The position numbers were made by a program, and so were the translations under genes. The notes under the pieces were generated by a model, which was not told where the DNA came from, did no database searches, and was given only the letters and a program-made list of their open reading frames with translations. From Berberis thunbergii (taxonomy: Eukaryota; Streptophyta; Magnoliopsida; Ranunculales; Berberidaceae), in NCBI GenBank assembly GCA_003290165.1, contig QNQO01000450.1, positions 310,001-374,000 on the forward strand: 64,000 nt of DNA, in the 5' to 3' direction. How positions within the stretch are numbered: position 1 is the first letter of the stretch; each line of letters starts with the position of its first letter. Below, in pieces: positions 56,001-64,000 of this stretch.

Positions 56001-57664
56001 GTTGTTGGTCGAATTGAGGTTGGTACAATGCGTAGTCTGGGTCCGAAAAACCCCAAGGAGTCCATGAAAGGTAATGGTCCTGCTGCAGCTCCTCGGAAGA
56101 ATTATTGGCCAAGAATCACTTTAAAATCATCAAGTGGAACGGCCAAGAAGTTTGATCTTCCTTCCCATGGACCAACTTGTAGTGGCACAGCTCTAGCCAT
56201 ACCATTAATAGAGATTGCCTCAGAGTTGACAGCTTTCAACTTACCCACATCTCCTTCTAAGTTCAGACCCACACGTGTAGCTTCATCTGGGGCAATAAAA
56301 TTGTCTGTCGCTCCGGAATCCAACAATGCTTGGGAAGGGAACCCATTGATAGTGATGTCGATGAATTGCAAAGCCTTCTTGTGTGGGTGTTCATACATTT
56401 CTCCTTTGAAAGCATTGAGCTTGCGTAGAGCTCCCATCTGGGAGGTCTCACTGTTGGTGGGGTTTGAGCTTGATGCGGTCGAGTTAGAAGGTTCTGCTTG
56501 AAGCAAGGACATTAATAAGTGTAGAGCTGGTTTGGATGGACATTTGCCTGTTGGGTGATCCCTGCTATTGCAAAGAATGCATGGGGCAGAGGTAGATGGT
56601 ATCCACTGCCCAAAGTAGTTTTGCCCTCCTTTGTTGTTGTAATTTGAATTGCTAGAGCTGGCATTCCAATTTTTGTTGGAACTCCAATTCTGGTTGGACG
56701 GCCGAGAATTGTAGTTTCCTCGGTTCTGACTTGAGTTTCCCCAGTTTTGGTGAGGTGAGCGAGCATTTGACCCTGAGCTTGAATTGGTACTGCCAGTTCT
56801 AGCTGTGGAGTGATTGAGTGAAGTGGATCCAGTCATGGGCATATAATCGCTAAACCTTTCTCCTGCCGCAATAGCACTTGTAATATCTGTCACCTTCTGC
56901 CTTTGCAATTCTGCTTGTAGGAGCGGCTGAGCTTGTTCCATGAAACAGAAGACTTTGTCCTTCTCAGACATGTCTCGAATATCTAGCAAGCAAGTTGAGA
57001 ATTGTCGGACGTAGTCTCGAATATTGCCTGTCTGTTTGATGGTGTGGAGCTTCCTCCTTGCTAAGAAATCAGTGTTCTCGGGCAAGAATTGATTTCTGAG
57101 TTCCTTCTTGAGGTCTGCCCAAGTTCTAATAAGGATGCGACCTTCTTCCATATCTACATATTTGGTTTTTCACCATAGTTTCGCATCACCTGCTAAGTAC
57201 ATGGTCGCCATGGTAACCTTGGCTTCTTCTGATTCAGGGTTCACCGCGCGAAAATACTGCTCCAGATCAAACAAAAAGTTCTCTAACTCCTTCCCATCTC
57301 GTGCCCCAGCATATGACTTTGGCTCAGGCACTTTCATCCTATGGTGATCCGTCGTCCCTGTTGCCTTAGTGAGCAAGCCAACTCTTGCAAATAAGTCCTC
57401 CAACTGTAATTGGAAGTCACTCATCACTTGAGTTGTGGGGTGAGGCGACTCTTCCATAGCAACTGTCCGTCCCTCTAAGTTATCAACGTGCTCAGCCAGC
57501 GAATCCACTCTGTCTGCCAGTGAAAAGAGTCCATCCAACCGACTAATCTGTTCTCCCAAAGTGTTCAACTGGTCCATTCTGCTTTCTAGTCTATGCATTC
57601 GACTAGCCTGTCGTTCCTCCATAGCGCTAAGGCGCTCATTTAGTTCCTGCATCCTGGTTGGCAT
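53026..57664 (-). pseudogene. Chromovirus gag-pol polyprotein, broken
   Basis: One original frame from ATG 57664 to TGA 53026. Coiled-coil-like start (MPTRMQELNERLSAMEE); Gag core (57300-56900); zinc knuckle CILCNSRDHPTGKC at about 56590; protease LLDSGATDNFIA at about 56315; RT with [20 protein letters not shown] and YLDDIVVYS at about 55300; RNase H QTDASDYALGGVLLQ; integrase zinc domain (HDTHWAGHPGW...CLICQQ), DFITGLP and DRDARFTG. The C-terminal chromodomain has EYLVKWQDEPHSEISWEQ at about 53150-53095. Damage: TGG to TGA at 57172; GAA to TAA at 56104; TGG to TGA at 54973; frameshift near 54760; CGA to TGA at 53504; frameshift near 53192. In the integrase HPQSDGQTERF-type motif Asp is Val (HPQSVGQTERF). 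The chromodomain of this lineage is thought to guide insertion to heterochromatin. Confidence 0.93.
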
Positions 57665-57671
57665 TCAACAA

Positions 57672-57689
57672 GCTCTGGCTCTGATACCA
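57672..57689 (-). other. Primer-binding site (initiator tRNA-Met)
   Basis: On the minus strand TGGTATCAGAGCCAGAGC starts two bases inside the 5' LTR end. The first 15 bases match the plant tRNA-iMet primer site. Confidence 0.9.
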
Positions 57690-57691
57690 AC

Positions 57692-58139
57692 TGTCACGGA
57701 CTAGCAATCCGTGTGGCACTAGCTATCCAATTCACTAGTGAGCCTATGAGTAATTACGTTGACGGGCACAAATATTAACTTGAGAATGCACAATATCAAT
57801 CTGTAGACAATATAACAATGCACAATAGTCAGTAAAAGTTCTCATTCACATTCAATAGATTACAATGGGGAGGAACGTTCGGATGGACGTTGCTCAAGAC
57901 TAGTTCGATGCTATCGATCGATGGAAATACAAGTTTGAAGTTGAAAAGCAATGCAAAGAACACAATAAAAATGCTAGCGGTACAGTCTGGCCCGACTATG
58001 TAATGGAGGCAACACGTCCTCATAGTCAAGAGCTCAAACCTTCCCCCTATAATATAGATGCTAAGCATTTGGGCACTTTTCAAAAGGGAACATTGAGTTT
58101 TGAGACCATTAGGAAGGCCTCTGACCTTGAGTCCTGACA
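57692..58139 (-). repeat. 5' LTR of chromovirus
   Basis: 448 bp. It differs from the 3' LTR at 11 positions, 7 of them transitions. Its TGTCA/TGACA ends and the flanking CATGC duplication are intact. Confidence 0.95.
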
Positions 58140-58379
58140 CATGCTAATAAGGGGTGGGCAAACGGGTCAACGATCCACGGGTTCAAATCGAATAGGACCG
58201 TTTTTCTCTAAACGATCCGGATTTTAATTATGAGTTTTTAGATACGGTTCGGATTGGTCCGGGTCTATTATAAAACGGTCCGGTCCCGGTTCCTATTTTT
58301 AAAAATGAAATGGTTCGGGTTGGACCCGTTTCAAATTACATTAGTTGTAAAAACCTAAATATGGAACTAAACTAACTAA

Positions 58380-58640
58380 CTAAGAGTCTAACAGGGGGGT
58401 ATTCAATCATGGATTTTAATAGAGTCTGAAAGATTTTAAAGTCCATTAAAATATAGGGGTATTCAATTAAGGATTTAAAACAATACAATGAAATCTAGGG
58501 GTATTCAAATATAGATTTTAAATGATTGTTTTATAATCCATTAAAATCATGGGGTATTCAATTTATGATTTTCAAAAGTCCATCAAAATTAAGGGGTATT
58601 CAAACAGTAGTGGATTTTAATGGATTTATTGACTTGATGG
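58380..58640. repeat. GGGGTATTCAA-motif repeat region
   Basis: GGGGTATTCAA/T occurs five times (about 58398, 58456, 58499, 58552, 58592), each followed by ATGGATTTTAA-like text and alternating with TCCATTAAAATCA, its partial reverse complement. The region could fold on itself and looks like a decayed MITE or subterminal-repeat array. No clear termini. Confidence 0.5.
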
Positions 58641-59032
58641 ACTTTGAAGGATTTATGTGTGAAAGGTATAAATATCAAAACCTTTTCAAATCCAGACTCT
58701 TACCCTCGGATTTCAATTTCTCTCCTCCCTCTCTCCCACCAACATTGTGTCTCCTTCAACTCCAAGTTCTTATTTATCTTCAGGTACGTTTCCAACTTTT
58801 TCTCCTTTTTTTTATTTGTTTTTGTCATGTTATTCAAAACAAAAAATGTTTTGCTTTGTCGTGTTGCCATATTTTTTTTATTTCGGGTTTTTGGATGTTT
58901 TCACGCTCTTGAACACAAACAAACAAACAAGAACTAGGGTTTTTGGATTTCTTCCATTGAATAGCAAGATGATGATACATAGATGATGAGATACAATCAC
59001 AAATCTATACTGAGATGATGAGGTTTCATGCT

Positions 59033-59120
59033 CTCGTCTCCTCGTCTCCCTGCTCTCGTCTCATTGTCTCCCTGCTCTCGTCTCCTCGTCTTCCTGTTCT
59101 CGTCTCCCTGCTCTCCCTCT
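59033..59120 (+). repeat. CTCGTCTCCCTG minisatellite
   Basis: Units CTGCTCTCGTCTCCTCGTCT C and variants recur about four times. The frame across it is low complexity. Confidence 0.7.
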
Positions 59121-59214
59121 ACTCTTATGACTATTTGAAGTCTATAGTGGAAAGTGATGTTGAGTTGAATGAAGCCAACTCATTTGATCAAGTTTCTCTT
59201 TTGCAATTTTTCAG

Positions 59215-59956
59215 GCACAGTATATTTTGGTTGTGGTGGTCAGTCTGAAGTATCGCCTCCTCCTCCAGTTCCATTGTTGCCTCCACTACCCAATGCCACA
59301 GATCGTAAGCTTCAACGCCACAATTAAATTAATTATGTTCTTAACCTGCCATGGTTTGCTTTCATTTATCACATGACTAGAACACTCATGAAATCTAATT
59401 TTTGGTTGTGTAGTTTGTGGCTTTGCTTTTGTGGGGATGGAAAGTGTGTACCAAATGGACCATCCTTCACTTGCCAGTGCAATCCAGGATCAGCTAATCT
59501 ATTGAACTTAACTGGCATCGCTTGTTTCAAAGAATGTAAGTCTGCTTTTATTTCTACTCTCTCAAGGGGAGTTTGTTAGGGCTTTGAGACTATATGAAGG
59601 GTAGCCAATATTCTCACCATTTGTTCCCATAAAGATACCCCAAAGAAAACTTGGTGTCGAGTTGCCAAGGAATTACATGTTTTGCATCAAGTGCTTTCTT
59701 GGTTTGCCTTCATAAAAAGTTTCCAACAACCAACAAAAGTCTGTTTTTAACTTTGACTTGGTAAGATATATGAATGCTTGCAATGACATTGCAGGTTCTT
59801 TTGGAGCTGATTGTAACAGTCTTGGATTTGGACCTGCATCACCACCGCCCCCAAGCACTTCTAGCTTGCCAGGACGAAATGATGTGCCCAATTCTTCCAG
59901 GGCTCTACAATCTCAACTGTTTTACTGCTAATCGGCATATTTCTTTCATTCTTCTA
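59215..59956 (+). pseudogene. EGF-like secreted protein, 3' exons, frameshifted
   Basis: Three exon-like segments with GT-AG borders. 59215-59304 is Pro-rich (SPPPPVPLLPPLPNATD). 59414-59535 has CGDGKCVPNGPSFTCQCNPG then LLNLTGIACFKE. 59795-about 59956 has CSFGADCNSLGFGPASPPPP (the first Cys is split over the intron) and ends with a hydrophobic tail VLLLIGIFLSFF. Cys spacing and the NLLNLT..ACFKEC..G.DC.NLG pattern match a plant family of small EGF-like, probably GPI-anchored cell-surface proteins annotated as slit-homologue-like. One base is missing in the second exon (about 59433, reading CGFAF into CGDGK) and another frame change (about 59918) separates the tail. Upstream exons are not identified. 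It is probably a truncated pseudogene. Confidence 0.7.
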
Positions 59957-59974
59957 GGCGATCAAGAGGAGATA

Positions 59975-60325
59975 TTTGTGCATCTTTACAATATCTTGCA
60001 TTGTTTTTTGGCTATAAGGAAGGTAGAAAAAGAAATAGACAAGAAGTTTACCTTTGTCATGGAGAGAATTAACTTCTTCATTCATGTAAGAGGTTACATT
60101 TGTTATGAAGAGAATTAACTTCATCATTCTTGTAAAGGTTTCAATAGCTATTTGATAGAGTGGATCGTAAAATACCTGTCTTTTACTTTTATTTGAAATT
60201 TTAAGTCATCACTGGAGGAACAAATAATGCAAACTTATTGCAAAAACTAACTATTCACTCAAAAAGCTATCCCTGCTCTATTTGCTCCTTAGACAGTCAA
60301 CTCTTCAATGTGTGAAAAGAAATAT
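59975..60325. other. Intergenic, no gene recognised
   Basis: This lies between the EGF-like pseudogene and the CACTA terminus. A ~28-bp motif (AGAATTAACTTC[T/A]TCATTC and GTAAGAGG/GTAAAGG) is repeated at about 60065 and 60111. Confidence 0.45.
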
Positions 60326-60655
60326 CACTACACCAAATGGCCAGTTTAGCCACGCCGAGATGGCCACGGCCTAAAACCATGGCTATAATTACCAACGGCC
60401 TAAAACCGTGGCAAAAAAAATTTGGCCACGGCTAAAAACCGTGGCTATAATTACCAATGGCTTAAAACCATGGCTAAAACAATGGCCACGGCTCAAAACC
60501 GTTGGTGTCTTTGCCACGGCTAAAAACCGTGGCTATAATGACCAATGGCTTAAAACCGTTGCTAAAAAAAATGGCCACGGCTCAAAACCGTGGCTATAAT
60601 GAGAAACGGCTCAAAACCGTGGCTATAAGGGGCAACGGCCAAAAACCGTTGCTAA
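60326..60655 (+). mobile_element. CACTA transposon terminus with hairpin array
   Basis: A terminus CACTACACCAAATGGCC (same first 12 bases as the MITE at 10043) is followed by about ten ~29-bp subterminal units of the type GGCCACGGCTAAAAACCGTGG CTATAAT. Each is an imperfect palindrome (CCACGG...CCGTGG). CACTA elements carry such transposase-binding subterminal repeats. The matching right end (...TTTGGTGTAGTG) was not found before 64000, so the element is truncated or extends beyond the window, possibly around the next gene. Confidence 0.75.
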
Positions 60656-61489
60656 ATAAGAGCGTTTTGCACGTGGGCCGCATGTGTGGAGGGAGGACTT
60701 TCGCGCTCTGGTGAAAACAGGCTTCCCGCTTTGGCGAAAACTGGTTTCCGCTTTGGCAAAAAAATTGGGGAATAGAAAGAGTTTGGGCGGTCATTGGGAC
60801 AAATATTTTTGACCTATTGCAGAGGAAAGATCGAGGAGCAGAGGAGAGATCGAGGCAGCGCAGATGACAGATCGATTAAGCCAGCGCAGCGCAGAGGAAA
60901 GGTTTTGTTTGATCATTTGTGAGCCCTTGTAATGGAAAAAGCTCAAGAAGTGATGAAACAAGGTTCGAGTTCGGGTCGGGTCATCTTCCCCACAAAGAAA
61001 CATATGAAGCAATCAGATTTTGATTCTAAAATTCTCAGAGAGAAACCCAACCCAACTCAGCATTATTTATTATTATTTTTTTTTCATTTTTCTAGATGAT
61101 CTTGTTTATGTACTACTTTACTTATAATCTTACCTCTGATGAGTTCTTGTGGAACTCTTGAATTGATTTTGTGAGAAATTCTAGATGATTTCAATGAAAT
61201 TGCTTTTCTTGATTCGGATTCAAGTTCTTTGTTCAAACTGATCTAATAGTTTGTAGTCTTTAAGCTTTTGGAAATTATACTTAAGATTTTTTTTTTGTTT
61301 TTGAGAAAGATCTGTAGATTTTGAGTAAACTTTGTTATTATTTGATGAACAATAATTTGCCAAAATGATTCTTTGTGAGGATACTCTCGTCTTCCTGCTT
61401 TTGTTGAGTTTTGGAGTTTGTGATTTTATTAGAATTGTTGGATACAATGTTAACTGGAGCTTTTACATCTCAGCAGGCAGATAAACATT
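60656..61489 (+). promoter_or_regulatory. GGCT promoter / 5' leader region
   Basis: 60820-60930 is purine-rich with repeated GAGGAGAGATCGAGG text and may be the 5' UTR exon. The intron before the coding start ends at CATCTCAG (61466-61473). An upstream ATG frame (from 60931, MEKAQEVMKQGSSSGRV) could be a short upstream ORF or chance. The CACTA terminus lies about 170 bp before the purine-rich stretch. Confidence 0.4.
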
Positions 61490-63974
61490 ATGGTTTTGTG
61501 GGTTTTTGGCTATGGTTCATTAGTGTGGAACCCAGGATTTGATTTCGATGAGAAAATCATAGGCTACATTAAGGATTACAAACGTGTTTTTGATCTTGGT
61601 AAGTTGATATATGATTTCAAGTTGTCAATTAATGTTTTTCATTTCATATCATAAGATCAGATATACTCTTGGGGATTTTTTTGAAGAGAGTTATTGGTTA
61701 CATATTTTTCCAACTTATACATGTTTCAGCTTGCATTGATCATAGAGGTACCCCTGAACATCCAGCCAGAACTTGTACTTTGGAGGCCAGCAAAGGGTCA
61801 ATTTGTGTAGGTGAATTTGAACTTTTGAATGTGTTCATGAGTCTTGACATCTACTTAATTTGAAATGCTGACATTATTTGAGAGAAACCAATGACCTAAC
61901 CTGTTGATTTTTTTCAACCTATTTGTTGGGAAGTTTTGGAAAGAACTAGTCTCCCCCAAAATGATCTCATTTGATGTCAAAGTATTAAGCACTATCACAG
62001 TATGACTAAATAACTGCAGATTGAAGGCATCTACTTGTTTACTGCTATTGACTTTGCCTATAATCTTTATTATTTCAGTGGGGTGCTGCATTCAGTGTCA
62101 CTGGAGGGCCTGAAAAAGAAAGATTAGCTATGGAGGTATTTATCTTCATATACACCTTAGCAGCATCCATTTAGATTAATTTTTGTTAGAAGTCGAACTT
62201 ATATTTTTGGTTTTTTCTTTTGTAGTATTTGGAGAGAAGGGAATGTGAGTATGACCAAAAGACTGTTGTGAACTTTTACAAGGTGAGCAATGTCTTTAGT
62301 TTGTATGTAGTTGCAAATTCACTCTTTGATTGATTTATGAAGTACTTGTTCGGAGCTGATTTTCCTAAATTCAGAATGAAGATGCCCTAGAACCGGATGT
62401 AACAAGAGTGATGGTATTCACATCCACTCCGGACAAGGTATCAAACAAGTACTATTTAGGGCCTGCTCCATTGGACGAAATGGCTAGGTAAGTTAGGAAT
62501 TAGTATATGTCTTAGATTGTTTATTCTGATCTCGGGTTTTTAGCATCTGATTCGCCGTGATTTTTCAGACAAATTGCCACTGCTTTTGGTCCATGTGGGA
62601 ACAATAGAGACTACCTATTTATGTTAGAGAAGGCACTCTTTGACATTGGTGAGATACATCTTCCAAATGTTTTTTTACCACTGTTTTTTTTAATTACTCA
62701 GCCAATAAAAAGAAAGAAAGAAGGCGAGTTGAACTACATCTTTATTATGATATTCGGATATTAGTACTTCTTTATCTCACAATAAGAGTCCAGTTATTCA
62801 GATATAGGTATCATTGCATGCATTATTAACAACAAGCTGAGGGAATCATGTAATAACTCAAGTATATAGAGAAATAATGGACTTTAGATAATCATTTAAA
62901 AGAGAATTAATGGACTTGAGGGAGAAAATGAGAATCCCTTGGCAAAAAATAAGCACTTTATGATAGGGGGAGCATATTCTGATCAGTCACCATTTATGTA
63001 AGAATATTATATACAATATATAAGTGATGGTTGTTATATATTGCTGGCACATTTCTTTGATTGATCCAAACACTAATTGTGATTTTGGTTTATATATGTC
63101 AGCACAATGGTTGTTATATACACGTGCACACGCTGATGCACACAAAACTTGTGTTTGTTTTTACCTATGTATGAGGTACAATACTTAAACAAAAATTGAA
63201 TGGTATAATGATTTGTCCAAATTATGTCCTGTTTCAACAGTTTGTAGAACCACCTCATTTTGCTTGTCACCATTATCAATTTTTTCGCTAGTTCCTTGCT
63301 AATGTGGGACTAAAATATTTGATTCAAGATCGAATGTTTCCATTATGATAATGACAAAAACCCTTTACGAAAGGAATGCCATTTTGTAATTTACATGTAT
63401 CTTTTTTTAAATAATATAAATTTATGTCAACTTTCATATCTTTTCCATATCAAGCCCATACTCGTCTGCATATTCCAGCATCATGGATGTCCAAAATATA
63501 TATGATATATCATAAGTTTTTAGGTTCATTTGTCCTCAAAATTAGGCCCTGTCAATGTTTCTTGCTGAAATGGTGGATGCCTTCTGTTTCTGGTTTATAT
63601 TAATCTGTTGGAGCATTTGGAAGGAGCACATACTTAATGATAAATAAGTTGAGAGTATTATCCAACAATTTGTATTCCATGATTGGAATTTCTTGTTATT
63701 TCTATCTAGTTGAGAAAATATCTTTCTTTGTTTCTTTTTCAGTAAACTAGTTTCCTTAATTAAACTGTGTTATCCTAGGAGAAAAAAAATAGTTTCTAAA
63801 CGTGATGGTAGTCAAAGTTAGCAACATGGTTTGCCTCCAAATTTAGTAATTATATAGCCAGTGATGTGTTGATTCTTTCTCATGGATTACTTTAATAACA
63901 TTGAAACAGAGTTATTTTCAAGTAGAGGTGAAGATCTACAGACGAAATATTTGCTTGAGCTTTATGGGCTAAAG
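61490..63974 (+). CDS. GGCT2: ChaC-type gamma-glutamylcyclotransferase, 5' part
   Basis: CDS exons 61490-61598, 61730-61806, 62079-62135, 62226-62282, 62375-62487 and 62569-62648 have correct GT-AG borders and phases and give 164 residues. They begin [20 protein letters not shown] (the YGSLxW substrate-loop motif). [46 protein letters not shown] (candidate catalytic Glu), [20 protein letters not shown] and [20 protein letters not shown] follow. This is nearly colinear with Arabidopsis GGCT2;2/2;3. The enzyme cleaves glutathione to 5-oxoproline and Cys-Gly in the cytosol. A 5' UTR intron ends at 61473. A possible exon 7 (63910-63974, in phase, GT at its end) encodes [20 protein letters not shown], unlike the usual HEE..VIELANEVRK C-terminus, so the true last exon may be beyond the window. 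No inactivating change is seen. Confidence 0.88.
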
Positions 63975-64000
63975 GTAATTCTATAACTGAGACTATTCTT

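Larger units (their letters stand above)
52567..58139 (-). mobile_element. Complete chromovirus (Ty3/Gypsy with chromodomain)
   Basis: A 5,573-bp element bounded by two 448-bp LTRs and a perfect 5-bp duplication CATGC (52562-52566, 58140-58144). The minus-strand order is 5' LTR, tRNA-iMet primer site, gag, protease, RT, RNase H, integrase, chromodomain, polypurine tract, 3' LTR. LTRs differ at 11 of 448 positions with no gaps, so the insertion is recent on an evolutionary scale. The coding region already has at least four stops and two frameshifts. Confidence 0.95.

Noticed and set aside
56028..56501. 157-codon plus-strand open frame
   Set aside because: Shadow of the gag/protease frame on the minus strand.
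60355..60655. Short palindromic repeats resembling a CRISPR array or a gene (open frames 60408-60714)
   Set aside because: Repeats are contiguous without unique spacers and begin at a CACTA terminus; the open frames are by-products of the repeat.

Overview
The window is plant nuclear DNA, most likely from a eudicot. It is AT-rich, has GT-AG introns of plant size, and carries plant-specific gene families: an elicitor-peptide precursor, an R2R3-MYB, a FAR1-related sequence, an F-box protein, a CRS2-associated factor and a plant ChaC-type gamma-glutamylcyclotransferase. Most of the sequence is transposable elements of many types, often nested, with relics of host genes between them. No organelle, bacterial or CRISPR features were seen.

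Left part (1-14 kb). A Tat-lineage Ty3/Gypsy relic on the minus strand (gag, degenerate tRNA-Asp-type primer site, LTR) fills 1-1355. At 3.4-5.6 kb lies a tandem pair of PROPEP (plant elicitor peptide precursor) genes. The first is a 5'-decayed copy. The second is an intact two-exon gene for a 96-residue precursor with W-boxes upstream. A tRNA-derived SINE, a LINE 3' end, an hAT-like element, a 311-bp CACTA MITE and a >1 kb dispersed repeat interrupted by a solo LTR follow.

Centre-left (14-31 kb). A LINE that contains ORF1 but no endonuclease/reverse transcriptase sits at 14.9-17.9 kb with a perfect 13-bp target duplication. A truncated MYB pseudogene, a second copy of the >1 kb repeat and an F-box pseudogene follow. 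At 24.6-28.5 kb is a deleted Tat element (gag, protease remnant, antisense extra ORF, no RT/integrase). A second F-box relic and a textbook 637-bp hAT MITE complete this part.

Centre (31.8-45 kb). A 5'-truncated Tat element holds decayed RNase H and integrase, a tandem array of ~178-bp monomers, a nested LINE (again ORF1 without EN/RT, 13-bp target duplication), an antisense extra ORF and a 3' LTR. It is inserted in an older repeat that recurs near 44.4 kb. Near 43.5 kb a host-gene fragment (N-terminus of a CRS2-associated-factor-like protein) abuts a chromovirus-type gag in opposite orientation.

Right part (45-64 kb). A FAR1-related (domesticated MULE transposase) pseudogene is followed by an hAT-type element carrying a fragment resembling Golgi-tethering subunit COG4. 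A complete chromovirus (52,567-58,139) has 448-bp LTRs, a CATGC target duplication, 11 LTR differences and several nonsense mutations. An EGF-like secreted-protein pseudogene and a CACTA terminus with a hairpin-rich array precede the 5' part of an apparently functional GGCT2-type glutathione-degrading enzyme gene that runs off the right edge.

The genes do not form a shared pathway. Two look functional: the PROPEP peptide gene (immune signalling) and the GGCT gene (glutathione turnover). The rest is repeat turnover, including several cases where elements appear to have picked up or broken host genes.
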